A DNA stretch of 64,000 bases from BP-133 sp040756995 (GTDB taxonomy: Bacteria > Actinomycetota > Acidimicrobiia > IMCC26256 > BP-133), in assembly GCA_040756995.1 (NCBI GenBank), contig JBFLYK010000028.1:1-64000 (forward strand), read 5' to 3'. A model generated the notes under the pieces. That model did not search any database and had not been told where the DNA came from. It saw nothing but the letters and a program-made list of their open reading frames with translations. Of the stretch, positions 25,380 to 33,823 are shown piece after piece (the first letter of the stretch is position 1; each line of letters begins with the position of its first letter). The translations under genes and the position numbers were made by a program.

Positions 25380-25945
25380 GACGCTGTCTCCTTCTTGCGC
25401 TTGCCCGCTTTGTGCATGATCACGCCCCGCTCGGTCCGCAGCTCGTCGAGCGTCTGCCCGTACCAGTTGCGCTCCCGGGCCTTCATGAGGATCTCCGCCA
25501 GTTCCGTCTCGGTCCGCATGAACGGCGACGACGGCATGATCGGCGGCTTGTACCGGTTGCGGAACCGGGCCACGATCTCCTCGAGCCGCTCGGGGTCTTC
25601 CGCGTTGTCCTCGGCTTCGTCGAGCGCCGCCCGGCACACGTCGGCGACCTTCTCGTCGGTCAGCGTCTCGGACCGGATCTGGTCGTTGGTCATCTCGTCG
25701 AAACGGAGGACGGCGACGCGGGCCTCGATCTGCGCTTCGATCCACAGGTCGTCCTGGTCGGCGATGGTGTCGCCGGAGTGGTCGGCCCGCCATTCGAGCA
25801 GCATCGCCACGGCGTCGCCCAACGACTTCGTGCCGTCGTCGATGCGGGCCTCCCAGGCGGCCCGCTTCTCCTTGTTCCCGTAGGGCGAGGGCTCGAGCCG
25901 GAACTCGGCTCCTTCCTTTTCCGGCGCGCGGGTACGCGTGCTCAT
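25376..25945 (-). CDS. smoZ: Soluble methane-monooxygenase-like hydroxylase gamma subunit
   Basis: This 189-residue protein matches the MmoZ gamma subunit along its length. AWEARIDDGTKSLGDAVAML aligns with the N-terminal helix. DDLWIEAQIEARVAVLR corresponds to MmoZ DYLWIEAKLEEKVAVLK. RYKPPIMPSSPF corresponds to YKPPIMPVNYF, and WYGQTLDELRTERGV to YYDTPLEELRKQRGV. A gamma subunit is specific to the sMMO/butane-monooxygenase-like (group III) diiron enzymes. It is absent from propane or alkene monooxygenases, so this gene fixes the class of the operon. It helps assemble the (alpha-beta-gamma)2 hydroxylase. Overlaps the reductase gene by 4 bases. Confidence 0.9.
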   Translation of the reverse strand: MSTRTRAPEKEGAEFRLEPSPYGNKEKRAAWEARIDDGTKSLGDAVAMLLEWRADHSGDTIADQDDLWIEAQIEARVAVLRFDEMTNDQIRSETLTDEKVADVCRAALDEAEDNAEDPERLEEIVARFRNRYKPPIMPSSPFMRTETELAEILMKARERNWYGQTLDELRTERGVIMHKAGKRKKETAS

Positions 25946-26979
25946 CGGCTCTCCTGGTTTCCGCTCGGGAGGAAGTTCTCCTCGAAGATCTGGTCGGCGG
26001 GGACGCCCTTGGCGGCCAGCAGCGTCCTGGTGGCCTCGATCATGGGCGGCGGCCCGCACAGGTAGTAGGCATGGCTGGCCGGGTCCTCCAGCCGGGCGGC
26101 GAGGACGTCGGTCACGAGCCCCACGTCGCCGTCCCAGCCGGGCGGGGGGTCGACGACGCAGTGGTGCACGACCAGCCCCGGGAAGTCCTTGCCGAGCTCG
26201 GCCAGCTCCCGCTCGAAGAACACGTCGCCGGCTGCGGTGTTGCCGAAGAACAGCACGGCCGGCCCGTCCGGCGAGCTCTCGGCCAGCGACCGCAGCATGC
26301 TCATGATCGGCGCCAGCCCCGTACCGCCGGCCACGAACACCGGCGGAGCCGCATCGGGCCGGAGGCAGAACCGGCCGAACGGCCCTTCGACCTCCACGAT
26401 CTCCCCCACCCGGCCCCGGCCGGCGATGTAGCCGGAGAAGGCGCCGTCGGGCAGCACCCGAATGAGGAACTCCAGCTCCCGCTCCCCGGTCGGCAGGTTG
26501 GCCATCGAGTAGTCGCGGCTCACCCCCGGGCCGGGCAGCGTCAGGCGGACGTACTGCCCGGGCTCGAAGGACAGCGGATCCTGGGCGGCCAGCGTGCGCA
26601 CGACCACCCGCACGACGGTGTCGCAGAGGCGGTCGAGGGCCACGATCTGTCCCTGCCGCCGCCCTTCGGCGAAGCGCTCCACCCGCTCGACCGGATAGTC
26701 GTAGTCGAGAACGAGATCGCTGCGGGGCTGCAGGCGGCAGGCCAGCACCCACCCGTCCTCCTCTTCGGACGGAGAGAGGGCGTGGATGGAGTGGGGCAGC
26801 AGTTCGTCGTAATCGCCGTCGACCAGGAGGCACTTGCACGTCGAGCAGACGCCTTCCCGGCACTCGGTCAGGAGGATGTAGCCCTGACGGAGGGCGGCGG
26901 TGACGACGTCCTCGTCCTCGCGGCACTCGATCGTGAAGCCCGTCTGGCCTTCGAACGTGACCTCGACCTTGTGGCTCAC
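25942..26979 (-). CDS. smoC: Monooxygenase reductase (2Fe-2S ferredoxin + FAD/NAD domains)
   Basis: This 345-residue protein starts at a GTG overlapping the B-protein stop. Residues ~1-95 are a plant-type ferredoxin with cluster ligands C40, C45, C48 (C-x4-C-x2-C) and C81. The FAD domain has RDYSMANLP. The NAD domain has VFVAGGTGLAPIMSML and the YLCGPPPMI end motif. It passes electrons from NADH through FAD and the 2Fe-2S centre to the diiron hydroxylase. Equivalent to MmoC and SmoC1. Confidence 0.93.
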   Translation of the reverse strand: MSHKVEVTFEGQTGFTIECREDEDVVTAALRQGYILLTECREGVCSTCKCLLVDGDYDELLPHSIHALSPSEEEDGWVLACRLQPRSDLVLDYDYPVERVERFAEGRRQGQIVALDRLCDTVVRVVVRTLAAQDPLSFEPGQYVRLTLPGPGVSRDYSMANLPTGERELEFLIRVLPDGAFSGYIAGRGRVGEIVEVEGPFGRFCLRPDAAPPVFVAGGTGLAPIMSMLRSLAESSPDGPAVLFFGNTAAGDVFFERELAELGKDFPGLVVHHCVVDPPPGWDGDVGLVTDVLAARLEDPASHAYYLCGPPPMIEATRTLLAAKGVPADQIFEENFLPSGNQESR

Positions 26980-27347
26980 CCCCGGGGAACCTCCTCTTCC
27001 AGCCCGAGGAGGGAGGTGGTGAGGACGAACTTGTTGCCCACGGTCATCGACCGGCCGATGGTGGTCGACACGCTGACGAGGAAGTCGAACACGTTGTAGG
27101 GATGGCCGATCAGCGGCTCGATCTCGTCGAGGTCGATCTCCAGCCCTTCCTCACAGTCGATGCGGTAGTACGGGCCGCGGTCCTCGATCTGGAAGGCCGG
27201 GTCGTCGCCGTACTGTTCGCCGAGCCATTCGACGACGATCTCGATCTCCTCGCAGCGAGCCAGGACGACGACGACACGCCGGGTCTCCTTCACGCCTTCG
27301 TCGCTCCACATCTTCTGACGAAGGGCTTCGGGAGTGAGGCTGCTCAC
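26976..27347 (-). CDS. smoB: Monooxygenase regulatory/coupling protein (MmoB-like)
   Basis: This 123-residue protein, starting at a GTG that overlaps the Y stop, has no cofactor motif. It shows the MmoB/DmpM pattern: VVVVLARCEEIEIVVEWLGE, a central YYRIDCEEGLEIDLDEIEPLIG and a C-terminal FLVSVSTTIGRSMTVGNKF. The cofactorless effector protein docks on the alpha subunit and tunes oxygen activation and electron transfer. It lies exactly where B lies in X-Y-B-C-Z operons. Confidence 0.9.
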   Translation of the reverse strand: MSSLTPEALRQKMWSDEGVKETRRVVVVLARCEEIEIVVEWLGEQYGDDPAFQIEDRGPYYRIDCEEGLEIDLDEIEPLIGHPYNVFDFLVSVSTTIGRSMTVGNKFVLTTSLLGLEEEVPRG

Positions 27348-28480
27348 CGGATGACCTCACCGACGAGGTCGTCGACCGACGCCTCCCAGCCGAAGACCGG
27401 AGCGTAGGCCGAGACCCACTCCCCCACGACGCGCTCGGCGGCCCGGGCGGGGCCGGGGGAGGTGGCCCGCAGCCGGCCGGTCGTCTCCCACAGGGGGACG
27501 AGGTCGGCCATGGCCGAGAGGGTGAGGGGGAGCCAGGTCTCGGCCCACATCTTCATGACCTTCACGTTGTAGGCGGCGTAGTTGGGATCGCCGGCCAGCA
27601 CCCGTTCGAAGAGGTCGAACGTCCAGCGGGCGGCGGCGTCGCCGGCCCGGAGCGCCGACCACATCGTGCGGGGCGTGAAGTGGTCGCCGTGGAGGCCGGC
27701 GTGGTGGTGGAACAGCTCCCGGCGGGCGAAGCGCCCGAAGAGCGGCTCGTAGACCATGTACAGCCCGAACAGCGTCTCGACGGGGTCGTAGGACTCGCCC
27801 CACAGCCGCTCCACGACCGTGCGGGCCCCCTGCAGCGCCGGGTCCTCCAGCCAGGCGGCCTTGCCGGGGGCGATGTCCTCGACCACGTCGTCGCGCACCT
27901 GGGCCAGGAACATCTTCTGGGCCTGGATCATCTGGGCGGTGTCGAGGTGGTCGAGGGCGCCGGTGCCGGCCGCCACCCGCAGCACGTCGGTGAACGTGTC
28001 CCGCACCACCGAGGCGTGGGCCATGAACAGCCCGTACTCGTGGTGGACGAAGGCGCTGAGGTAGCGGGTGATCATCGGATCGGCCCACTCCGGATCGATG
28101 TCGTCGTGGAGGCGCTCGGCGGCCGAGGATTCCATGAACCGCTGGGCCTCCCGCCACTCCTCGGCCTTTTCCTTCACATAGGGCTGTTCCCAGCGGGAGC
28201 CGGGGTCCCGGAAGGCGAACCAGTCGGAGCAGCGGGCTTCGGTGAAGTAGTTCTCCCATGCGCCCCGCCCGCCGGCGAACTTGCCGGTCCAGCCGCCCAA
28301 CCCGAGCCCGCCGGGAATCCAGTCGGGGCTCGGCTGGGCGTAGAGCAGGACCTTCTCGTACTCCGAGATCCGCTTGCGGTAGGGGTTGGCGTAGTACCCC
28401 ATGGTCCGGCGGGTCTCGAACGGTTCGACCTCCTCGTCGAAGGCCGGGTTGAGGAGGAGGCGGCGGGCGGGGCCGTTCAT
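27344..28480 (-). CDS. smoY: Soluble methane-monooxygenase-like hydroxylase beta subunit
   Basis: The start is ATG 28480, 2 bases after the X stop. The 378-residue protein is strongly MmoY-like (MmoY is ~389). MGYYANPYRKRISEYEKVLLYAQPS corresponds to MmoY MGYFVTPRWKRLTEYEALTVYAQPN in two halves. DWFAFRDPGSRW, PYVKEKAEEWR and AHASVVRD are also shared. It is a ferritin-like helical subunit that lacks the diiron ligands and forms the hydroxylase dimer core with X and Z. Confidence 0.94.
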   Translation of the reverse strand: MNGPARRLLLNPAFDEEVEPFETRRTMGYYANPYRKRISEYEKVLLYAQPSPDWIPGGLGLGGWTGKFAGGRGAWENYFTEARCSDWFAFRDPGSRWEQPYVKEKAEEWREAQRFMESSAAERLHDDIDPEWADPMITRYLSAFVHHEYGLFMAHASVVRDTFTDVLRVAAGTGALDHLDTAQMIQAQKMFLAQVRDDVVEDIAPGKAAWLEDPALQGARTVVERLWGESYDPVETLFGLYMVYEPLFGRFARRELFHHHAGLHGDHFTPRTMWSALRAGDAAARWTFDLFERVLAGDPNYAAYNVKVMKMWAETWLPLTLSAMADLVPLWETTGRLRATSPGPARAAERVVGEWVSAYAPVFGWEASVDDLVGEVIR

Positions 28481-28482
28481 GA

Positions 28483-30060
28483 TCAGACGCGCTCCACGAA
28501 CTGGCCGTGCTTCAGCGGGTCGCGGATGACGACACCGCACTTGCGGAGATCGTCGAGGGTCCACAGCCGCTCGTTGCGCAGGTGCGGCTGGGAGGTGAGC
28601 GTCTTGCCGTCGCTGCGGACCATGCCCGACGCCCGGACGATCTCCGACATCTCCCACCCGTCGAAGAGCTCGAAGAAGTTCTGGCCGGTGTAGCGCTCCG
28701 GCTCCTTGAGGTACATCCGCTCGCACCACTCGGAGCACAGGGCGTGCTTGCGTCCGCCGTACTCGAGGATGCGGACGTTGGTCAGGCCGTCGTAGAACGT
28801 CGGCATGATCGTGGGCATCTGGCAGACCCGGCAGATGTAGACGGGGATCTTGCCGTTGATGAAGAGGTCGACGCCGAGGGCGTGGTTGGCCGGGTCGTCG
28901 TAGCCGTCCTCGGCCCAGTGCTCGAAGATGTTGCCGATCTCGTCGTAGAAGCCGGGGTAGTTGTTCTCCAGCCATTCGAGGTCCCGCTGGTCGGGCAGCT
29001 CGAAGCGGACGCCGACGAGCGGCCACAGCGCCCAGGCCGAGGCGTAGGCGTAGTGGTGGGCCCAGTAGGCGTCCTTCTTGGCGTCGGCCAGGGGCGCCGG
29101 GCTCTGAACCCCGAAGCGGGACAGGCGGCCGAGCCAGATGCCGCCCCAGTCCTCGTAGACCCACTTGTCCCACGTCTGGGCCCACGGCGTCGCCTTGTGC
29201 TTGGCGAAGTAGTCGAAGGCCGCCCCGACGAACGGCGTGATGAACTTGTGGTTGATCCAGAAGGCGTTGTCGATGTCGGTCTGGAGGTACTGCATGTTGT
29301 CGGGGTCGTCGACCACGGAGACGATCGTCTGGTAGCCGTTGGCCATGTGGCGCAGCTCGTCCGACTCGATCGACAGGAAGATCGTCGGGGTGATCTCGTC
29401 GCCGTTGGCCGCCGCCACCTCGCACATGGCCACGATCAGCGGGTTGGTGAAGGCGGCCTCGGCCACGAGCTGGAGGTTGACCGACATCTGGACGGGGTCG
29501 CCGGACAGGGCGTGATCGAGCACGCAGTTGCGGTCGGGGCCGAAGAACGGGTGGGCGAAGCGGAACTTGCGGAAGTCGGTGAAGCCGGCCGGGTCCTGGT
29601 ACTGGGTGGCGAAGTAGTTGGCCAGGTAGCCGCACTGGGTGACGTGACGGACCTCGTCCTCCACCTGGGCCAGGTAGCCGTTGCGCTGCTCGGGGGACTC
29701 GACGGCGTCCCACAGGGCGGCGGACGTCCCCATGGCGCCGTACTCGCCGGTCTCGAGGAAGCTCGACACGAGCTTCATGACCTCGGCCCAGCGGGGCTCG
29801 ACCCGGGAGCCGGCCGACAGCCGGGCCAGGCTGTCGAGGAGGGAGCCGAACTGGCGGCTGTCCTTCTCCTCCTCCATCCGGGAGTACTCCCGGACGATGA
29901 GCTTGAACTGCTCTTTCGTGTTCTTGTTGAACCTGTACTTCGTCGGGTACTTGGCCCGGCGGGACTCGAAGTCCCAGCCGAATTCCTGGAGCCACTGGTG
30001 GACGCCCTGGGGGGTGACCTTGACGTTGGTAGCGCTCAGCATGGCCCAACGCTCTCCCAC
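28483..30060 (-). CDS. smoX: Soluble methane-monooxygenase-like hydroxylase alpha subunit (diiron catalytic)
   Basis: This 525-residue protein is close to MmoX (527). All diiron ligands are present: E106, E136, H139 (DEVRH), E201, E235 and H238 (DELRH). The spacings (30, 65, 34) are the same as in MmoX E114/E144/E209/E243. C143 and T205 match the active-site Cys151 and Thr213. The N-terminus VHQWLQEFGWDFESRRAKYPTKY is MmoX-like. A C-terminal C-x2-C...C-x3-C (CRVC, CSEWC) adds a YHS-type metal site that MmoX lacks. It hydroxylates short alkanes or epoxidises alkenes with O2 and NADH. GTG 30060 has GGGAGG 5 bases upstream; ATG 30042 is the alternative. Confidence 0.95.
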   Translation of the reverse strand: MGERWAMLSATNVKVTPQGVHQWLQEFGWDFESRRAKYPTKYRFNKNTKEQFKLIVREYSRMEEEKDSRQFGSLLDSLARLSAGSRVEPRWAEVMKLVSSFLETGEYGAMGTSAALWDAVESPEQRNGYLAQVEDEVRHVTQCGYLANYFATQYQDPAGFTDFRKFRFAHPFFGPDRNCVLDHALSGDPVQMSVNLQLVAEAAFTNPLIVAMCEVAAANGDEITPTIFLSIESDELRHMANGYQTIVSVVDDPDNMQYLQTDIDNAFWINHKFITPFVGAAFDYFAKHKATPWAQTWDKWVYEDWGGIWLGRLSRFGVQSPAPLADAKKDAYWAHHYAYASAWALWPLVGVRFELPDQRDLEWLENNYPGFYDEIGNIFEHWAEDGYDDPANHALGVDLFINGKIPVYICRVCQMPTIMPTFYDGLTNVRILEYGGRKHALCSEWCERMYLKEPERYTGQNFFELFDGWEMSEIVRASGMVRSDGKTLTSQPHLRNERLWTLDDLRKCGVVIRDPLKHGQFVERV

Positions 30061-30074
30061 CTGAGCCTCCCGTT

Positions 30075-30106
30075 GTACCCCCGGTTGGAGAGTTCTTTTC
30101 CTCTCC
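30075..30106. promoter_or_regulatory. Putative regulatory element between smoX and the aldehyde dehydrogenase gene
   Basis: The 91-base divergent gap holds GTACCCCCGGTTGGAGAG (30075-30092), continued by TTC. It shares TAC, CC and TGGAGAG with elements at 48090 and 55539. It overlaps an inverted repeat GGAGAG-N8-CTCTCC (30087-30092 and 30101-30106). Position about 15-45 bases from the smoX start makes it a candidate binding site for a regulator of both divergent units. Confidence 0.5.
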
Positions 30107-30151
30107 GATCGGGGGTGTCGGGGCCGGCGCCGGACGGGTTAGTCAACAAGG

Positions 30152-31651
30152 ATGTCACTCTGCCTGCCTGCCGGCGTGTCCGTTCCCGCCGAGGTCGAGA
30201 AGTTCATCGCCACCTCGGCCGAGAGCATCGTCATCGACGGAGAGCGCCGCCCCGCCCTCGCCGGCGGGACGATCGAATCGGTGGACCCGGCCACCGGCGC
30301 TCCCCTGGCCACCCTGGCCGCCGGCCAAGCGGCCGACGTCGACGCCGCCGTCGTCTCCGCCCGGGCGGCCTTCGACGAGAGTTGGGGGCGGCTGGCCCCG
30401 GCGGCCCGGGGCCGGCTGCTGCTCGACTTCGCCGCTCTCGTCGAGGAGCACGCCGAGGAGCTGGCGGTGCTGGAGACGCTCGACGCCGGGAAGCCGCTGA
30501 CCGAGGCGCTGTACATCGATGCCGCCTATACGGCCGAGACGCTCCGCTACTACGCCGGGTGGGCCACGAAGATCCACGGCGACGTCCTGCCGGTGTCACC
30601 GGCGGTGGGCGAAGCGTTCGTCTACACCCGCCGGGAACCGCTCGGCGTGGTGGGCGCCATCGTCCCCTGGAACTTCCCGATGCTCATCACGTCGTGGAAG
30701 ATCGGCCCCGCGCTGGCGGCCGGCAACACCGTCGTGCTCAAGCCGTCGGAGATGACGTCGCTGACGGCGCTGCGACTGGCCGAGCTGGCGCTGGAGGCGG
30801 GCCTGCCACCGGGCGCCTTGAATGTCGTCACCGGGTACGGCCCGGACGCCGGCCAGGCCCTGGCCGAGCATCCCGGCGTCGCCAAGCTGACGTTCACCGG
30901 GTCCACCGCCACCGGCCGGCGCATCGTGGCCGCCTCGGCCGGGAACCTGAAACAGGTCGCCCTCGAGCTGGGCGGCAAGTCGCCCAACATCATCTTCGCC
31001 GACGCCGACCTCGACGCCGCCGTCCCCGGCACCTTCACCGGCATCTTCCTCAATCAGGGCGAGGTGTGCTGCGCCGGTTCCCGGGCCTACGTCGAGGCGC
31101 CGGTCTACGACGAGTTCGTCGAACGGCTGACCGGCGCGGCGAGCAAGATCCGCCTGGGCCACGGCCTGGCGGCCGGGACCGACATGGGCCCGCTGGTCTC
31201 GGCCGGCCAGCGGGACCGGGTGGTCGGCTACATCGAGTCGGGCGTCGCCCAGGGCGCGACACCCACCGCGGTCTGCGAGGCCCCGGCGGACGGGTACTTC
31301 GTGCCGCCGACGATCTTCACCGGCGTGGCCGACTCCATGACGATCGCCCGGGAGGAGATCTTCGGGCCGGTGCTGTCGATTCTCCGCTTCGAATCGGAGG
31401 ACGACGTCATCGGACGGGCCAATGCCAGCCGCTACGGCCTCGCCGCCGGCGTGTGGACCACCGACCTCCGCAAGGCCCACCGCCTGGCCGCCGCCCTCCA
31501 GGCCGGGACGGTGTGGATCAACTCTTACAACATGATGGACCCCACCGCGCCGTTCGGGGGCTTCAAGGAGTCGGGCTTCGGGCGCGACCTCGGCGTCGAC
31601 GCCGTCCGCTCCTATACGCATTCCAAGACCGTCTGGGTTGGTCTCGACTGA
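30152..31651 (+). CDS. Aldehyde dehydrogenase (NAD-dependent)
   Basis: This 499-residue ALDH-superfamily enzyme is complete: PWNFPMLITSWK (cofactor cleft), KPSEMTSLTALR, FTGSTATGRRI (Rossmann turn), LELGGK with general base E272, NQGEVCCAGS with nucleophile C306, and EEIFGPV near the C-terminus. It oxidises an aldehyde to the acid. Divergent from smoX and upstream of the SCP2 and alcohol dehydrogenase genes, it supplies the third step alkane-alcohol-aldehyde-acid. The ATG has no well-spaced Shine-Dalgarno, so a GTG at 30176 may be the true start. Confidence 0.93.
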   Translation: MSLCLPAGVSVPAEVEKFIATSAESIVIDGERRPALAGGTIESVDPATGAPLATLAAGQAADVDAAVVSARAAFDESWGRLAPAARGRLLLDFAALVEEHAEELAVLETLDAGKPLTEALYIDAAYTAETLRYYAGWATKIHGDVLPVSPAVGEAFVYTRREPLGVVGAIVPWNFPMLITSWKIGPALAAGNTVVLKPSEMTSLTALRLAELALEAGLPPGALNVVTGYGPDAGQALAEHPGVAKLTFTGSTATGRRIVAASAGNLKQVALELGGKSPNIIFADADLDAAVPGTFTGIFLNQGEVCCAGSRAYVEAPVYDEFVERLTGAASKIRLGHGLAAGTDMGPLVSAGQRDRVVGYIESGVAQGATPTAVCEAPADGYFVPPTIFTGVADSMTIAREEIFGPVLSILRFESEDDVIGRANASRYGLAAGVWTTDLRKAHRLAAALQAGTVWINSYNMMDPTAPFGGFKESGFGRDLGVDAVRSYTHSKTVWVGLD

Positions 31652-31680
31652 GCGTCGGACCGAGAAAGGAGCTGCGCCGC

Positions 31681-32082
31681 ATGCCGTACTTCAAGGACGA
31701 GGACGAGGTCTACCGCTACATCGGCGGCATCTTCACCGAGGTCCTCGCCGATCCCGAGCTGGGTCCGGAGTTCAAGGCCACCGAAGTGATCATGGGGCTC
31801 CACTTCACCGGTCCGAATTCCCGGCTCGTCATCGACGTCGTCGAGGGCAAGGTCTACACGGGCGCCGAGTGCGACTCCGGTCCGGCCCCCAACATCGAGA
31901 TGTTCATGACGGCCGACATCGCCCACCAGTTCTGGTTGGGGAAGGTCAACGTCTCGCAGGCGCTGGCCAAGGGTCAGATGCGGGCCAAGGGGCCGGTGCC
32001 GACGATCCTCAAGCTGGTGCCCATCGCGTCGAAGGTCTTCCCCCGCTACGAGAAGCTGATCAACGAGAGGACCGACGTATGA
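31681..32082 (+). CDS. SCP2 sterol-carrier-domain protein
   Basis: This 133-residue protein has AAAGGAG upstream of ATG 31681. It is essentially one SCP2 domain: a strand region LVIDVVEGKVYTGAECDSG, then NIEMFMTADIAHQFWLGKVNVSQALAKGQMRAKGPV, the A-x-x-x-G-x-M-x-x-x-G signature. SCP2 domains bind lipids and hydrophobic acyl chains. It sits between aldehyde and alcohol dehydrogenase genes and overlaps the latter by 4 bases (ATGA). A role in holding hydrophobic substrates or in enzyme assembly is inferred. Confidence 0.88.
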   Translation: MPYFKDEDEVYRYIGGIFTEVLADPELGPEFKATEVIMGLHFTGPNSRLVIDVVEGKVYTGAECDSGPAPNIEMFMTADIAHQFWLGKVNVSQALAKGQMRAKGPVPTILKLVPIASKVFPRYEKLINERTDV

Positions 32083-33185
32083 AGACGACCGCCGCCGTCC
32101 TGTGGGGCCTCGGTGAGAAGTGGAGCGTGGAGGAGGTCGATCTCGACCCGCCGAAGGAGCAGGAGGTCCTCGTCCGGCTGGCCGCCTCGGGACTCTGCCA
32201 CTCCGACGCCCACCTGGTCACCGGCGACGTCCCCATCCCCTTCCCGGTGGTGGGCGGCCACGAAGGAGCGGGGGTCGTGGAGGAGGTCGGGCCGGGGGTG
32301 ACCGGCATCGAACCCGGCGACCACGTGGTCCTGGCCTTCATCCCCTCCTGCGGGCACTGCCACTGGTGCGCCACCGGGCACTCGAACCTCTGCGACCTGG
32401 GCGCCGGCATCATCCTCGGCCCGCAGCTCGACGGCACCTACCGGTTCCACGCCCGGGGCAGCGACGTCGGCCAGATGTGCATGCTCGGCACGTTCTCGCC
32501 CTACACGGTGGTGCCGGCGGCGTCGGTGGTGAAGATCGACGACGACCTTCCCCTCGAGGTCGCGGCGCTGGTCGGCTGCGGCGTCACCACCGGCTACGGC
32601 AGCGCCGTCTACACCGCCGAGGTCAGGGCCGGCGACACCGTGGTGGTGATGGGGGCCGGCGGCATCGGCATGAACGCCGTGCAGGGCGCCCGGATCGCCG
32701 GGGCGGAGCGGATCGTCGTCGTCGACCCGGTGGCCCTCAAGCGGGAGAAGGCGGAGCAGTTCGGCGCCACCCACACCGCCGCCGACGTCGACGAGGTCTG
32801 GAATCTGGTCAGCGAGCTCACCCGGGGCCGGATGGCCGACGCCGCCGTCATCACCACCGACGTCGCCGAGAGCGCCTACGTCGCCCAGGCCCTGTCGCTG
32901 GTCGGCAAGCGCGGCCGGGTCGTGGCCACCGCCATCGCCCATCCGACCGACACGAAGGTCGACATGTCGCTCTTCGAGCTGACCCTCTACGAGAAGCAGC
33001 TCCGCGGCTGCGTCTTCGGCTCCGCCAACCCCCACGCCGACATCCCGCGGCTGCTCTCGCTCTACCGCTCCGGAGCCCTCAAGCTCGACGAGCTCGTGTC
33101 CCGCACCTACACCCTCGACGAGGTCAACGAGGGCTACCAGGACATGTTCGCCGGCCTCAACATCCGCGGCGTCATCCACCACTGA
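32079..33185 (+). CDS. Zinc alcohol dehydrogenase, NDMA-dependent type
   Basis: This 368-residue medium-chain dehydrogenase has catalytic zinc ligands C40 and H61/E62 (GLCHSD, GGHEGAG). Structural zinc cysteines are C91, C94, C97 and C105. The cofactor loop is VMGAGGIGMNAVQGA. The PSCGHCHWCATGHSNLCDLGAG stretch and C-terminal DEVNEGYQDMFAG resemble the actinobacterial NDMA-dependent alcohol dehydrogenase family, in which NAD is tightly bound and re-oxidised by an unknown carrier. It would oxidise the alcohol made by the SmoXYBCZ enzyme. Confidence 0.92.
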   Translation: MKTTAAVLWGLGEKWSVEEVDLDPPKEQEVLVRLAASGLCHSDAHLVTGDVPIPFPVVGGHEGAGVVEEVGPGVTGIEPGDHVVLAFIPSCGHCHWCATGHSNLCDLGAGIILGPQLDGTYRFHARGSDVGQMCMLGTFSPYTVVPAASVVKIDDDLPLEVAALVGCGVTTGYGSAVYTAEVRAGDTVVVMGAGGIGMNAVQGARIAGAERIVVVDPVALKREKAEQFGATHTAADVDEVWNLVSELTRGRMADAAVITTDVAESAYVAQALSLVGKRGRVVATAIAHPTDTKVDMSLFELTLYEKQLRGCVFGSANPHADIPRLLSLYRSGALKLDELVSRTYTLDEVNEGYQDMFAGLNIRGVIHH

Positions 33186-33191
33186 TCGACC

Positions 33192-33235
33192 TTGACACCC
33201 GGGCCCCCGGAGAGCTAGTTAGTTACCCAACTAAC
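33192..33235 (+). promoter_or_regulatory. Promoter with overlapping palindromic TetR operator
   Basis: TTGACA at 33192-33197 and TAGTTA at 33216-33221 (18-base spacer) form a sigma-70-type promoter. A perfect palindrome GTTAGTT-ACCC-AACTAAC at 33218-33235 covers the -10 region. That is the usual position for an autorepressing TetR protein. A ribosome-binding site GGGGAAGGGG precedes the ATG at 33257. Confidence 0.65.
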
Positions 33236-33256
33236 CAGTTCTCCGGGGAAGGGGTC

Positions 33257-33823
33257 ATGCCCACGACACGACTGCCCGACAAGCGCCAGCGGCTCGTCGA
33301 CGCGGCGGGGAAGCTCTTCTACCGGCAGGGGTTCGGCCGGACGACGCTGGCCCACATCGCCGCTGAGGCGGACGTGCCCCTGGGGAACGTCTATTACTAC
33401 TTCAAGACCAAGGACGCGCTCGGTGAGGCGCTCGTCGAGCAACGGCTGGCCGAGTACCGGGCGCGGCGGGCGCGGTGGGAGAAGCGGGGCGACGCTCGGG
33501 AGCGGCTGGCCTGCTTCGTGCAGATGACCATCGAGAACCGGCGCCAGCTCGCCCGCAGTGGCTGCCCGATCGGGAGCTTCTGTTCCGAGTTGCACAAGCA
33601 GCCGGGCCCACTGCCGGAGCAGGCGAGCCGGCTCTTCGCCGACTGGCTGGAGTGGCTCGAGGATCAGTTCCGGGCACTGGGGAAGGGCGATGAGTCGGGC
33701 GGCCTGGCCGTTCATGTGCTGTCCGTCCTGCAGGGCGCCACTCTGCTCACCCACAGTTTCGGCGATCCCGCCTACATCGAGGCCGAAGCCCGGCGCCTCA
33801 TGGACTGGATCGATTCCCTGTGA
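33257..33823 (+). CDS. TetR-family regulator
   Basis: This 188-residue protein has a canonical N-terminal HTH (LVDAAGKLFYRQGFGRTTLA, then IAAEADVPLGNVYYYFKTKDALG). A TetR C-terminal domain follows, with FVQMTIENRRQLARSGCPIGSFCSEL typical of YcdC/LfrR-like members. The gene opens an operon with an SDR and a peroxiredoxin-like gene and is preceded by its own palindrome. It may also act on the upstream dehydrogenase operon, which ends 71 bases before. Confidence 0.9.
   Translation: MPTTRLPDKRQRLVDAAGKLFYRQGFGRTTLAHIAAEADVPLGNVYYYFKTKDALGEALVEQRLAEYRARRARWEKRGDARERLACFVQMTIENRRQLARSGCPIGSFCSELHKQPGPLPEQASRLFADWLEWLEDQFRALGKGDESGGLAVHVLSVLQGATLLTHSFGDPAYIEAEARRLMDWIDSL

Noticed and set aside
27344..30049. 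A 901-codon open frame across smoX and smoY
   Set aside because: The real beta subunit starts at ATG 28480. The upstream part is a shadow of smoX on the same strand in another frame.
30075..30106. GGAGAG-N8-CTCTCC as a terminator
   Set aside because: It lies between two divergent starts, so no transcript should end there; a binding site fits better.
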